DNA from: a virus
DNA: 36,909 nucleotides
IMG/VR virus record: IMGVR_UViG_3300046690_000489
Span: 1-36,909 of that record
Strand: one strand, 5' to 3'
Positions 15,142 through 24,549 of the stretch are shown in pieces. Made by a program: the position numbers and the translations under genes. Positions within the stretch are counted from its first letter, which is position 1. Each line of letters opens with the position of its first letter. The notes under the pieces are model-generated. The model did not search any database and had not been told where the DNA came from. It worked only from the letters and a program-made list of their open reading frames with translations.

Positions 15142-16657
15142 TCAGAACTCTATTTTCGGCGGCATGCTGACGACGCTGGGCGCCGCCAAGAAAACCAACT
15201 GCGACGCCCTCGGCATTCCCTGGGAGCCGCGTTACATGCTGATCGGCGATGCCAACGGTACCGATCCGGTACCCAGCCCCGCGCAGACCAAGCTGATCAA
15301 TCAGCGGTACCGCGCCCAGCTCAATCAGCTGCGTGTTTCGCCGACCGATGAAAATGTCCTCATCGCCGAGCTGGTGTTGCCCCCGGATGTTGGCGGCTGG
15401 TGGATCCGCGAATTGGCACTAGAAGACAACGACGGCGTGTTCTCGGCGGTCGCCAACGTAGCGCCAAGCTACAAGCCATTGCTCGCACAAGGTTCCGGCC
15501 GTAACCAGGTCGTGCGGATGCACATCATCACCAGCGGCACGTCGAACATTCAGTTGAAGATCGACCCGTCGGTAGTCTTGGCAACCAGAAAGTACGTCGA
15601 CGACTCAATCAAGACGCTTTATAGCAAGGCGGAAATCGAAGCCATGATCGCTCAGGCGTCCGCCCTGCCGGTGGGCACGATGGTTGCGTTTCCGGTGAAT
15701 AAAATTCCGCCTGGATTTCTTGAGGTTGATGGCAGTGTTAAGAGCATCTCCGCTTATCCCGATCTGGCGGCGTACCTTGGCGCAGCTTTTAACAGGGGTG
15801 ATGAAGGGGCAGAAAACTTCCGCCTGCCAGAATCCCGCGCGGAATTCCTACGCGGTTGGGACCATGGGCGCGGTATAGATGCTGGGCGAGCGGTAGGCAG
15901 TCTTCAGGCTCAACAGACCGAGGATCACTCGCACGTAACAGGCGTGAACGACACAGGCACCGCCGCCGTGTCGATTCAAAACGCACGCGGGGTCGGAGCG
16001 GGGGCGGGCCAGTGGCCATATGGCGCCACGGCTATCGGCGTTCCCGGCACTAACACTGTTTCAGCTAACACTTCCTACACTGCGGCCGGTGAGGATAGCT
16101 GGCTGAAAACCGGTCCGAACATTCCTCTGAGCACGGGCGAGACACGGCCGCGCAACCTGGCGGTGATGTGGTGCATTAAAGCGTGGAACGCGCCCATCAA
16201 TCAGGGAAACATCGACATCGCCGCGCTTGAAGCTCTGGCGACGCAGGCCACAGAAATCAAGCTTGGCACAGCCAAGATCGCTACGCAGGCGCTGACAGAT
16301 GCCGGCGCGGACGACACGACAATTGTCACGCCTAAAAAACTGCGTTGGGGGTTTGCTGCCCAGATTGCGGGTAATGGTTCCTCTTCTTACGTCGTATTCC
16401 CGAGCTGGCTGGGAGGGGTGATTCTGCAGTGGGGAACCACAACCGTCATCAACTCCGGTGCGAACCTCACCGTTCCTTTTCCGGTCGCCTTTAACGTCAC
16501 ACCGGTCGTTCTTCTGACCTACGCCAACGCAGCGAACGATGCGACAAACGGGCAGGCCTTCGTGGCGCAATCACGTCTATTCCAGACGGCGCAGATGATC
16601 GTGCGCAACCTCGGCCCGGCCGTAGCGCAATATTTTTATTTGGCTATTGGCCGCTAA
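15134..16657 (+). CDS. H: Tail fibre protein H (host-recognition)
   Basis: 507 residues. Residues about 1-155 are the P2-type fibre base that attaches to the baseplate (DUF3751-like, MLTTLGAAKKTNCDALG, then VGGWWIRELALEDNDGVF). Residues about 175-265 form a phage tail-collar domain (PVGTMVAFPVNKIPPGFLEVDG, then FRLPESRAEFLRGWDHGRGID). The last 100 residues (LPSWLGGVILQWG-like, then FPVAFNVTPVVLLTYANA) are the small beta-rich receptor tip found in many Pseudomonas fibres. The fibre is short compared with the P2 fibre (about 669 residues). It sets host range. Confidence 0.92.
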   Translation: MVDQNSIFGGMLTTLGAAKKTNCDALGIPWEPRYMLIGDANGTDPVPSPAQTKLINQRYRAQLNQLRVSPTDENVLIAELVLPPDVGGWWIRELALEDNDGVFSAVANVAPSYKPLLAQGSGRNQVVRMHIITSGTSNIQLKIDPSVVLATRKYVDDSIKTLYSKAEIEAMIAQASALPVGTMVAFPVNKIPPGFLEVDGSVKSISAYPDLAAYLGAAFNRGDEGAENFRLPESRAEFLRGWDHGRGIDAGRAVGSLQAQQTEDHSHVTGVNDTGTAAVSIQNARGVGAGAGQWPYGATAIGVPGTNTVSANTSYTAAGEDSWLKTGPNIPLSTGETRPRNLAVMWCIKAWNAPINQGNIDIAALEALATQATEIKLGTAKIATQALTDAGADDTTIVTPKKLRWGFAAQIAGNGSSSYVVFPSWLGGVILQWGTTTVINSGANLTVPFPVAFNVTPVVLLTYANAANDATNGQAFVAQSRLFQTAQMIVRNLGPAVAQYFYLAIGR

Positions 16658-16675
16658 GGGCTTGGGAGGTACGCA

Positions 16676-17203
16676 GTGAAATATGCAACGTTTGACAGCA
16701 ATGGGGAGCTTTCCGGGCGATATGATTCTCGGATCAATCACACCATCCCCACCGACGCGATCGAGCTTTCTGAGGCGTTGTGGTTGGCCACCATCAGGGA
16801 GGCGGATGGGGTTTGGTGTTTGATTAATGGGGCTATTGAAAAACGCCCCCTTACGATTGTTCCGCCTGATTACGGCAAAATTGTCGCGGCAGAACGTTTC
16901 AAGCGCGAGGCGATTGGCGTTGTGGTTTCAGGTATGCAGATCGAGACAACTCGCGACAGCCAGGCGCTGATTGCCAGTACCGGATTGTCTGCCGTTCTCG
17001 ATCCTGAATACCGCTGCAACTTCAAGACGGTGACGGGCTTTGTCGAGATCGGCGCCCCGCAAATCATTGAGATCGCCAAGGCTGTTCGGGCGCACGTTCA
17101 AGCGTGCTTTGACCGTGAACTCGCTTTGCTGCGAGCCATCGAGGCCGGCGAATACCGCGATGAGATGCTGACTGAGGGTTGGCCAAACTCCGCCGCCCTG
17201 TAA
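16676..17203 (+). CDS. Tail fibre assembly/cap protein (gpG position, DUF4376-like)
   Basis: 175 residues from a GTG start preceded by GGGAGGT. The C-terminal half (about 65-170) with AAERFKREAIGVVVSGMQIETTRDSQALI resembles DUF4376 proteins that follow fibre genes in Pseudomonas phages. The N-terminal half is a small beta domain. By position it takes the role of P2 gpG, the fibre chaperone, but the sequence class differs. Its stop codon lies inside the late activator dyad of FI. Confidence 0.8.
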   Translation: MKYATFDSNGELSGRYDSRINHTIPTDAIELSEALWLATIREADGVWCLINGAIEKRPLTIVPPDYGKIVAAERFKREAIGVVVSGMQIETTRDSQALIASTGLSAVLDPEYRCNFKTVTGFVEIGAPQIIEIAKAVRAHVQACFDRELALLRAIEAGEYRDEMLTEGWPNSAAL

Positions 17204-17217
17204 CCCCTTCCCCTACA
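17199..17217. promoter_or_regulatory. Putative Ogr-type late activator site before FI
   Basis: TGTA, 11 bases, TACA, the third copy of this dyad. Its first bases overlap the stop codon of the fibre-assembly gene. The FI start lies 77 bp downstream. Confidence 0.72.
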
Positions 17218-17293
17218 ACCCCACGCGCTCGCCCATCCGGCGCGCGCGCGGCAGCCTGTGCACTGTCATCCCATTTACTGCGCAGGCAAATCC

Positions 17294-18463
17294 ATGGCCG
17301 ATTATCTTCACGGCGTGCGGGTGCTCGAACTCAACGACGGCACCCGCCCCATTCGCACCATCCCCACCGCCGTCATCGGCATGGTCTGCACGGCCGACGA
17401 TGCCGACGCTACCGTTTTCCCGCTCGACACGCCGGTACTGCTCACCAACGTACAGACTGCCGTCGGCAAGGCTGGCACCACCGGCACCCTCGCCGCCAGC
17501 CTGCAAGCCATTGCCGACCAGACCAAACCCTACACCATCGTCGTGCGCGTAAAGGCAGGCGCCACCGAAGCGGAAACGGCCAGCGCATTGATCGGCACCA
17601 CCACCGCCGACGGTAAATACACCGGCATGAAAGCGTTGCTCGCCGCCAAGGCCAAAGTCGGCATGGTGCCGCGCATCCTCGGCGTGCCAGGTCTAGACAG
17701 CCAACCCGTGGCCACGGCGCTGGCGAGCATTGCCCAGCAGTTGCGCGCCTTCTCCTACGTCAGTGCCTGGGACTGCAAAACCAAGGAAGAAGCCGTCGCC
17801 TATCGCGAGAACTTCGGCGCCCGGGAAGTCATGGTGATCTGGCCAGACTTCCAGAACTGGGACACCGTCACCAGCACCACCGTGAAGGCCTCGGCCGTTG
17901 CCCGTGCACTCGGCCTGCGCGCCAAGATCGATCAGGAAGTGGGCTGGCACAAAACCCTTTCCAACGTCGCGGTGAACGGCGTCACGGGCATCAGCGCCGA
18001 CGTGTTCTGGGATCTACAAAACCCGGCCACCGATGCCAATTACCTCAACGGCAACGAAGTCACCACCCTGATCAACGAAAGCGGCTTCCGCTTCTGGGGC
18101 AGCCGCACGTGCAGCGACGATCCGCTGTTCGCCTTCGAGAACTACACCCGCACCGCGCAGATTCTGGCCGACACCATGGCCGAAGCGCAGATGTGGGCCG
18201 TGGATAAGCCAATGCACCCGTCCCTGGTGCGCGACATGATCGAGAGCATCAAGGCCAAGTTCCGCGAGATGGTCGGCAGCGGCTACCTGATCGGCGGCGA
18301 CTGCTGGTACCCGGAAGACATCAACGACAAGGACACGCTCAAGGCCGGCAAGCTCTACCTCGATTACGACTACACGCCTGTGCCGCCGCTGGAAGACCTG
18401 ACCCTTCGCCAGCGCATCACCGACCGCTACCTGATCCAGTTCGCCAGCAAAGTGAACGCCTGA
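17294..18463 (+). CDS. FI: Contractile tail sheath protein (P2 gpFI family)
   Basis: 389 residues from the ATG at 17294 (MADYLHGVRVLELNDG). The longer open frame upstream reads into the leader. The family pattern is clear: LHGVRVLELNDGTRPIRTIPTAVIGMVCTADDAD near the start, LGVPGLDSQPVATAL in the middle and NGVTGISADVFWDLQNPATDANYLNGNEVTTLI towards the end. It polymerises round the tube and contracts on infection. Confidence 0.97.
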   Translation: MADYLHGVRVLELNDGTRPIRTIPTAVIGMVCTADDADATVFPLDTPVLLTNVQTAVGKAGTTGTLAASLQAIADQTKPYTIVVRVKAGATEAETASALIGTTTADGKYTGMKALLAAKAKVGMVPRILGVPGLDSQPVATALASIAQQLRAFSYVSAWDCKTKEEAVAYRENFGAREVMVIWPDFQNWDTVTSTTVKASAVARALGLRAKIDQEVGWHKTLSNVAVNGVTGISADVFWDLQNPATDANYLNGNEVTTLINESGFRFWGSRTCSDDPLFAFENYTRTAQILADTMAEAQMWAVDKPMHPSLVRDMIESIKAKFREMVGSGYLIGGDCWYPEDINDKDTLKAGKLYLDYDYTPVPPLEDLTLRQRITDRYLIQFASKVNA

Positions 18464-18509
18464 ATCGGCGCTCCCCTGCGGGGGAGTCCGTACCCCGGAG
18501 ACCAACGCC

Positions 18510-19025
18510 ATGGCCATGCCTCGCAAACTCAAAAACATGAACCTGTTCAACGACGGCAACACCTACCAGGGCGTTGCCAAAAGCGTCACCCCGCCGCCGC
18601 TCGGACGCAAGATGGAAAGCTATCGCGGCGGCGGCATGAACGGCCCGGTCAAGGCTGACCTCGGCTTCTCCGATGACGGCATCCAGTTCGAATGGAAAAC
18701 CGGCGGGCTGGATCTGATCGCGCTCAAGCAGTTCGGCAGCGTCAACGCGTCCGGTGTGCAACTGCGCTTCGCCGGCTCGTTTCAGCAAGACGACACCGGC
18801 GAAATCAGCGCCGTGGAAATCATCGTGCGTGGCCGTCACGAAACGATCGAGATGGGCGACGCGGCGCCCGGTGAAGACACCGAACACAGCATCACCACCA
18901 CCTGCAGCTACTACAAGTTGATCGTCGACAACGAAGACATCATCGAAATCGACTTGCTCAACTTCATCGAGAAGATCAACGGCGTGGACATGCTGGAGAA
19001 ACAGCGCTCCGCCATCGGCCTTTGA
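18510..19025 (+). CDS. FII: Tail tube protein (P2 gpFII family)
   Basis: 171 residues. It begins MAMPRKLKNMNLFNDGNTYQGVAKSVT, the normal start of gpFII, and has the expected GGGMNGPVKADLGFSDDGIQFEWKTGG segment. It forms the inner tail tube. A GGAG-rich leader precedes it, and it is co-transcribed with the sheath. Confidence 0.97.
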   Translation: MAMPRKLKNMNLFNDGNTYQGVAKSVTPPPLGRKMESYRGGGMNGPVKADLGFSDDGIQFEWKTGGLDLIALKQFGSVNASGVQLRFAGSFQQDDTGEISAVEIIVRGRHETIEMGDAAPGEDTEHSITTTCSYYKLIVDNEDIIEIDLLNFIEKINGVDMLEKQRSAIGL

Positions 19026-19058
19026 ACCACTCCTTAAAACCATTACCTGGAGCAGCAC

Positions 19059-19391
19059 ATGAATACTGAAGAAACCAATACCGAAGCCCTGCCGGCAGTC
19101 GATGACAATACCGTCATCCTCGATACCGCGATCCTGCGTGGCAAGAATCAGATCGACAGCCTCACCCTGCGCAAGCCCTGTTCCGGCGAGCTGCGCGGCG
19201 TTCACCTGGTGGACCTGCTGAACCTCGACGTCGCCGCCCTGCTCAAGGTACTGCCGCGCATCACCTCGCCGAGCATCACCGCCACCGAAGCCGCCGGCAT
19301 GGACCCGGCCGACCTGCTCGCCTGCGGCAACAAGGTCGCGCATTTTTTGTTGCAGAAGTCGGTGAGGACGGACGCCTCCCTCGTTGCGTAG
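19059..19391 (+). CDS. E: Tail assembly chaperone E (P2 gpE)
   Basis: 110 residues with the family core VILDTAILRGKNQIDSLTLRKPCSGELRGVHLVDLLNLDVAALLKVLPRITSP. It binds the tape measure during tail assembly. A slippery heptamer near its end lets part of the ribosomes continue in another frame to make E+E'. Confidence 0.95.
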   Translation: MNTEETNTEALPAVDDNTVILDTAILRGKNQIDSLTLRKPCSGELRGVHLVDLLNLDVAALLKVLPRITSPSITATEAAGMDPADLLACGNKVAHFLLQKSVRTDASLVA

Positions 19392-19519
19392 AGGACGCCA
19401 TGGCCGATCTGGCCGTGGTTTTTCACTGGGCACCGGCTGACATGGACCAGCTGGGCCTGCAAGAACTGATGGACTGGCGCGAGCGCGCCAGGGTGCGGAG
19501 TTCCACCGATGGCGAATGA
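19059..19519 (+). CDS. Tail assembly chaperone fusion E+E' made by -1 frameshift
   Basis: Reading gpE in frame to TTTTTTG (19343-19349), slipping back one base, and continuing gives an extension of about 56 residues to the stop at 19517-19519. The extension contains LAVVFHWAPADMDQLGLQELMDWRERARVR, typical of the P2 E' extension and its equivalents (GT in lambda). E' has no good start of its own, apart from an ATG at 19400 without a clear ribosome binding site. Its end overlaps the tape measure start at 19509. Confidence 0.85.
19343..19349 (+). promoter_or_regulatory. Ribosomal -1 frameshift site
   Basis: T TTT TTG in the reading frame of gpE, the same heptamer used in P2 gene E. The -1 frame stays open for 56 codons after it and encodes a recognisable E' segment. 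Confidence 0.85.
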
Positions 19520-22232
19520 CTTAAAACTTCAGGTACTGCTCAACGCGATTGACCGGGCGAGCGGCCCCCTGAAGGCCATCGACAAGGGCAGCATCGGCGC
19601 TGCCCGCGCACTCAAGGACGCCCGCGACCGCCTCAAGGAACTCAACGCCCAGCAGAAAGACGTCAGCGCCTGGCGGACCCAGCGCGCCGCCGCTGAACAG
19701 ACCGAAACCGCCCTCACCTCGGCCCGCGACAAAGTGCGCGCGCTCAGCCAGCAGTTTGCCGCCACGGGCGTTCCGACCAAGGCATTGGCCAAGGACTTCC
19801 GCACCGCCGTGCGTGAGGCTCAGCGACTCAAGGAACAACACCAGCAACAGTCCGAACAGTTGCAGACCCTGCGTTCGAAGCTGTACAGCGCAGGGATCAG
19901 CACCAAAGACCTCGGCACCCACGAACGCCAGTTGCGCGAGCAGATCGGCGCTACCAACACCACGATCAGCGAACAGGGCAAACGGCTGGTCGCGCTGAAT
20001 GCCCAGCAGAAACGCATGGCCGCCGAACGCGCCAAACTGGCAAAGACCCAAGGCCTTGCCAGTGACATGGCGGTCAACGGTGCGGCCGGGTTGGGCGTTG
20101 GTTACGCGGCCAGCCGCCCGATAGCCAAAGCCGTGGGTGCATTTGCACCGAACGAAGACTCAGCCACACAGCTGAAAGTGTCGATGATGGACAACACCGG
20201 CAAAGTCGCCGAGGACTTCCAGAAGATCACTGACCTCGCCACGAAACTGGGCGACCGTTTGCCTGGTACCACCGCTGATTTTCAAGAAATGATGACCATG
20301 CTGCGGCGCCAAGGCCTCAGCGCGCAAAGCATCCTCGGCGGTACCGGCGAAGCCGCCGCGTACCTGGGCGTGCAGTTGAAAATGCCGGTGGCCGAAGCCG
20401 CCGAGTTCGCGGCCAAGATGCAGGACGCCACGCGCACCTCCGAGAAGGACATGATGGCGTTGATGGACACCATTCAGCGCGGGTTCTACTCCGGTGTCGA
20501 TTCAACCAACATGCTGCAGGGCTTCAGCAAAATTGCCCCGGTGATGGACACCATCAAGAAGTCAGGGATCGAGGCCGCGAATGAACTGGCTCCGCTGCTG
20601 ATCATGATGGATCAGGCCGGCATGGAAGGCGGCGCCGCTGGAAACGCATTCCGCAAAATCTTTCAGGCAGGCTTGAACAAGGACAAGGTCGACGACGTCA
20701 ACAAGATCCGCCAACTCAAGGGCCAGAAGATTCAGTTCAGCTTCACCAACAAGGAAGGCAACTTCGCCGGGCTGGAGAACTTGTTCGCCCAAGTCGAAAA
20801 GCTGAAAGCACTGAACGACGAAGACCGTACCGAGACCATCAAGGACCTATTCGGTGATGACTCGGAAACCATGACCACCCTGAACACCATGATGAACAAG
20901 GGGCTGGCGGGTTACAAAGAGGTGCAGCAGAAGCTCCAGAATCAAGCCGACCTGCGCACGCGGGTCAATGAGCAACTCAGCACCTTGACCAACGTCATGG
21001 AAGCCGCCGAGGGCAGCTTCACCAACGCCATGGCCGAGTTCGGCGCCGCCGTCGCGCCGGATCTGAAAGAGCTGATCAACACGCTAGGTGAGGTCGCCAA
21101 CAACGTCGGCGCCTGGGCGCGGGAAAACCCGAAACTCGCCGGCGGCTTGGTCAAAGTCGTGGCGCTGGTCGCGGGTCTGTCGTTCGTTTTCGGTGGCTTG
21201 GCCATCGGGATGGCCAGCCTGCTCGGCCCGTTTGCCGTTATTCGTTACGGCATGGCGATGTTCGGCATGCAGGGTGGTGGCACGCTGAGAATCATGCAAA
21301 AGCTCGCCCCCACCATCACCGGTCTGGCCCGCAATGCACTCCCCATGCTGGGCCAAGGTCTTCGCACGCTGGCCAGCACACTCAGCGGCGCACTGGTGAC
21401 TGCCCTGCGAACAGTTAGCATTGCACTGTGGGGCCTCGCCACCAACCCGGTGGCGCTAGCCATCGGTGCCGTCGTTGCGGTGCTCGCCGGTGCGGCTTAC
21501 CTGATCTACAGCAACTGGGATGCGGTAAAACTCTACTTCTCAAACGCTTGGACCGAGATCAAAGCCGGGTTCAGCGGCGGTATCGGCGGCATCCTCACCA
21601 CGCTCGCCAACTTCAGCCCCATCGGCTTGATCTACCAGGCCTTCGCCGGCGTACTGAGTTACCTCGGTGTAGATCTGCCGAGCCGCTTCACCGAGTTCGG
21701 CAACATGCTTGTCAACGGATTGGTCAACGGACTGCTCGCGGGGTTGGGCCAGATCACGAATGCCGTCAGCTCTATCGCTGATTCGGCAATCAACATGTTC
21801 AAGGAAAAGCTCGGCATCCACAGCCCGTCCCGCGTGTTCACCGCGCTCGGCGGCTTCACCATGGCCGGGCTGACCCAAGGTCTGCAAGGTGGCCAGGATG
21901 GCCCGCTGGGCGCCATAACTGACATGGGCAAACAAGTCGTGTCGGCCGGGCAACGGACGCTCGGCGCCGTGGCTGGCCCGCTCGGCGCCATCGGGCTGCC
22001 GCAGTTGCCGACCGGCGCCGCCGCCTCCTCTTCAGTGTCGATCGATAATCGCGCGCCCATCAGCCCGGCGACGGCCGCTGCCTACGACAGCCACGACACC
22101 TACGAAATCAACATCCACACCACGCCCGGCATGGATGAGCGCGCCATCGCCCGCGCCGTGCGCGCCGAGTTGGCCCGCGTCTCCAGCGAAAAGAGCGCCC
22201 GCCAGCGCAGCAAACTGTCCGACCTGGAGTAA
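19509..22232 (+). CDS. T: Tape measure protein (P2 gpT family)
   Basis: 907 residues. The N-terminal 190 residues are a long coiled coil (Ala-, Lys- and Gln-rich). Then comes the TP901-type tape-measure domain with TKLGDRLPGTTADFQEMMTMLRRQG and ANELAPLLIMMDQAGMEGGAAGN. Two hydrophobic segments follow (about 555-585 and 645-675, AIGAVVAVLAGAAYLIY). Near the C-terminus is LGIHSPSRVFTALGGFTMAGL, typical of the end region. Its length sets the length of the tail. The ATG overlaps the E' stop. Confidence 0.95.
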   Translation: MANDLKLQVLLNAIDRASGPLKAIDKGSIGAARALKDARDRLKELNAQQKDVSAWRTQRAAAEQTETALTSARDKVRALSQQFAATGVPTKALAKDFRTAVREAQRLKEQHQQQSEQLQTLRSKLYSAGISTKDLGTHERQLREQIGATNTTISEQGKRLVALNAQQKRMAAERAKLAKTQGLASDMAVNGAAGLGVGYAASRPIAKAVGAFAPNEDSATQLKVSMMDNTGKVAEDFQKITDLATKLGDRLPGTTADFQEMMTMLRRQGLSAQSILGGTGEAAAYLGVQLKMPVAEAAEFAAKMQDATRTSEKDMMALMDTIQRGFYSGVDSTNMLQGFSKIAPVMDTIKKSGIEAANELAPLLIMMDQAGMEGGAAGNAFRKIFQAGLNKDKVDDVNKIRQLKGQKIQFSFTNKEGNFAGLENLFAQVEKLKALNDEDRTETIKDLFGDDSETMTTLNTMMNKGLAGYKEVQQKLQNQADLRTRVNEQLSTLTNVMEAAEGSFTNAMAEFGAAVAPDLKELINTLGEVANNVGAWARENPKLAGGLVKVVALVAGLSFVFGGLAIGMASLLGPFAVIRYGMAMFGMQGGGTLRIMQKLAPTITGLARNALPMLGQGLRTLASTLSGALVTALRTVSIALWGLATNPVALAIGAVVAVLAGAAYLIYSNWDAVKLYFSNAWTEIKAGFSGGIGGILTTLANFSPIGLIYQAFAGVLSYLGVDLPSRFTEFGNMLVNGLVNGLLAGLGQITNAVSSIADSAINMFKEKLGIHSPSRVFTALGGFTMAGLTQGLQGGQDGPLGAITDMGKQVVSAGQRTLGAVAGPLGAIGLPQLPTGAAASSSVSIDNRAPISPATAAAYDSHDTYEINIHTTPGMDERAIARAVRAELARVSSEKSARQRSKLSDLE

Positions 22233-22238
22233 CCCGCC

Positions 22239-22679
22239 ATGATGCTTGCCCTGGGCATGTTCGTTTTCAGCCTCTCCACCGCCGCCTACCAGGAACTGCA
22301 ACGCCAAACCGAATGGCGCCACGCCAGCAGCAACCGCGTCGGCGCCGCGCCGGCACGCCAGTTCGTCGGCCGTGGTGATGACTCCATCACCCTGCCCGGC
22401 ATCATCCTGCCGGAACTCGCCGGCAGCGCCCTCAGCCTCGACGCTTTGCGCTTGATGGCCAACACCGGCAAGGCGTGGCCAATGGTCGAAGGCAGCGGTC
22501 GGATCTACGGCCTGTGGATCATCGAAAGCCTGAGCGAAACCAAGACGATTTTCTTCCGCGACGGCACGCCGCGCCGCATCGAATTCACCCTCAACCTCAA
22601 ACGCATCGATGACGACCGCATCGACCTGATCGGCGCCGGTACCAGCGCCGGCGTCAGCATCATGAGGGCGCTGCTGTGA
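22239..22679 (+). CDS. U: Tail protein U (P2 gpU family)
   Basis: 146 residues with MLALGMFVFSLSTAAYQELQRQTEWRHASSNRVG at the start and DGTPRRIEFTLNLKRIDDD at the end, both characteristic of gpU, a terminal tail protein. Six bases after the tape measure; stop overlaps the gpD start. Confidence 0.96.
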   Translation: MMLALGMFVFSLSTAAYQELQRQTEWRHASSNRVGAAPARQFVGRGDDSITLPGIILPELAGSALSLDALRLMANTGKAWPMVEGSGRIYGLWIIESLSETKTIFFRDGTPRRIEFTLNLKRIDDDRIDLIGAGTSAGVSIMRALL

Positions 22680-23956
22680 TCGATGCCGCCCTCTCCCGCG
22701 TCACCGGTTTTCTGGACAAGACCATCGAGCGCTATAAACGCGAGGCGGCTTACCCGGTGCCAGCGTTCCGTATCACCGTGGACGGTAATGACATCGCCCA
22801 ACTGATCAGCCCGCGCCTGATGAGCCTAGACCTGACCGACAACCGCGGCATCGAGGCCGACCAACTAAGCATCACCCTCAGCGACCACGACGGGCTGCTC
22901 GCCATCCCGCCAAAGGGCGCGGTGGTTCGGTTGTGGCTTGGTTGGAGTGATACCGGACTGGTCGACAAGGGCACCTACACCGTCGATGAAACCGAACATT
23001 CCGGCGCGCCGGACGTGCTGAGCATTCGCGCCCGCTCGGCCGATCTGCGCAAAGGCCTGAAGACCAAACGCGAACGCAGCTGGAGCAACACCACGCTCGG
23101 TGACGTGTTGGGCGATATCGCCCTAGGCAACGGTCTGACCGCCACCATCGCCGGCGCGCTCGACGGTTTGCCTATCCTGCAACTGGACCAGGCCAACGAG
23201 TCCGACGCCAACCTGATCAGCCGTGTCGGCGAAGAGTTCGACGCAGTGGTCACCGTCAAAGCCGGATGCCTGCTCTGCCTCCCCGCCGGCGGCGGCAAGA
23301 CCGCCAGCGGCGCCGAGCTACCCCACATCACGCTTACCCGCGCCGACGGCGACCAGCACCGCTACCTGCAAGCAGACCGAGATAGCTACGACGGTGTGCG
23401 TGCCTACTTCTACGATGTGAACAGCGCCAAAAAACAGGAGGCCATCGCCGGCGGCGGTGAGAACCTCAAGGATCTGCGCCACACCTACAGCGACCGACAG
23501 TCTGCCCTGCGCGCCGCGCGGGCCGAGTTCAATCGCCTACAACGTGGCAGCGCGACGCTCAGCTATACCCTGGCCATGGGCAGACCGGATCTGATACCTG
23601 AGTTGACCTATACGTTGGAAGGTGTGAAGCCTGAGATCGACGAAATCATCTGGTACGGCGGGAATGTGCAACACACGTTCAGCGCAGATAACGGTTACAC
23701 CGTCAGCCTTGAGCTGGAGAGCAAGTTACCGGAGGACACTGTTGAGGATTTGGCGGAGGAGAACAAGGGAGACTTCACAGGGATCATTGCCCACTACCGC
23801 GACAAAAAAACCGGGCAAGAGAAGACAGTGACTGCTGGCGATCAGAGCAAACCTCGACGGTTGCGATGGCTGTATGCATCAGAGAAGACAGCTAAGAGAG
23901 CGGTTAATCGAGAATTCCAACGGCTCCAAACGACCAAGGAAGAAAGCCCCACATGA
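22676..23956 (+). CDS. D: Late control/baseplate hub protein D (P2 gpD family)
   Basis: 426 residues from a GTG overlapping the gpU stop. It has YPVPAFRITVDGNDIAQLISPRLMSLDLTDNRG near the start and LRHTYSDRQSALRAARAEFNRLQRGSATLSYTLAMGRPDL in the middle, the normal gpD pattern. The protein forms the hub under the spike. The last 60 residues carry KRAVNREFQRLQ, and the base composition becomes more AT-rich here, next to the accessory region. Confidence 0.95.
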   Translation: MIDAALSRVTGFLDKTIERYKREAAYPVPAFRITVDGNDIAQLISPRLMSLDLTDNRGIEADQLSITLSDHDGLLAIPPKGAVVRLWLGWSDTGLVDKGTYTVDETEHSGAPDVLSIRARSADLRKGLKTKRERSWSNTTLGDVLGDIALGNGLTATIAGALDGLPILQLDQANESDANLISRVGEEFDAVVTVKAGCLLCLPAGGGKTASGAELPHITLTRADGDQHRYLQADRDSYDGVRAYFYDVNSAKKQEAIAGGGENLKDLRHTYSDRQSALRAARAEFNRLQRGSATLSYTLAMGRPDLIPELTYTLEGVKPEIDEIIWYGGNVQHTFSADNGYTVSLELESKLPEDTVEDLAEENKGDFTGIIAHYRDKKTGQEKTVTAGDQSKPRRLRWLYASEKTAKRAVNREFQRLQTTKEESPT

Positions 23957-23976
23957 AAGAGGCAAACACGTAGTCG

Positions 23977-24435
23977 TTATCCCGCAAACACAGAAATGAT
24001 CGTCCCCCCACCGTCGCGATCAAAAGCTTGGCATTCAATGGCAAGCCCCTTCAGCTCAACTTTTGAAATCTCTCCGCTGTCGTTTAGCGCCTTCGTCCGA
24101 CATTGCTCCGAAAACTTTGCAATATCGGACGCAGAGCGCCTTGAAACCAAGCTGCCAACTCTACCGACCAGCTCATAGAATTGCTGGTCAGGTCTCGCCC
24201 CGTCCCATGAAACCATGATGTTCGGCAATCCGAGCGCACAGCTTAAAGAGAGGGTGGTGTTTAACCCGTCACGATATTCGGTAGTCTGTTTGCCTTCGGT
24301 CTGCTTTACCTGCGTGAGATGGCGCTCCTGCTGAAGCTTTGCCAAGATTGTGTCGCAACGCTCGGCGAGCGCTCCGGTGGAAAACGTCAAAAGCGCCATG
24401 CTGATACTGATGCTGACGCAATACTCATTTTTCAT
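23977..24435 (-). CDS. Predicted secreted (periplasmic) protein, unrecognised
   Basis: 152 residues from the ATG at 24433-24435, which has AGGGA upstream. The frame continues further upstream, but that part reads through the promoter region. It has a clear signal peptide (MKNEYCVSISISMALLTFSTGALA, probable cleavage after residue 24), then a soluble part with four cysteines (CDTI, CALG, CRTK, CQAF). These could form disulphides in the periplasm. It is divergent from the next gene. I do not recognise the family. A secreted product expressed from a prophage suggests lysogenic conversion or superinfection exclusion, by inference only. Confidence 0.65.
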   Translation of the reverse strand: MKNEYCVSISISMALLTFSTGALAERCDTILAKLQQERHLTQVKQTEGKQTTEYRDGLNTTLSLSCALGLPNIMVSWDGARPDQQFYELVGRVGSLVSRRSASDIAKFSEQCRTKALNDSGEISKVELKGLAIECQAFDRDGGGTIISVFAG

Positions 24436-24509
24436 AAGCGTCCCTGTTTCTATCGTTCTGATCGGTTTGACGCCGGATATTTTCACTCTTAGAAATATGT
24501 TCATCACTC

Positions 24510-24515
24510 TATAAT
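24510..24515 (+). promoter_or_regulatory. Possible -10 box of the 24550 gene
   Basis: A perfect TATAAT 35 bp before the ATG at 24550, in an AT-rich divergent intergenic stretch. No good -35 box is seen 17 bp upstream, so strength and use are uncertain. Confidence 0.4.
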
Positions 24516-24549
24516 GTAAGCAGAAGAGACCACTCATCAAGGAAGCAGA

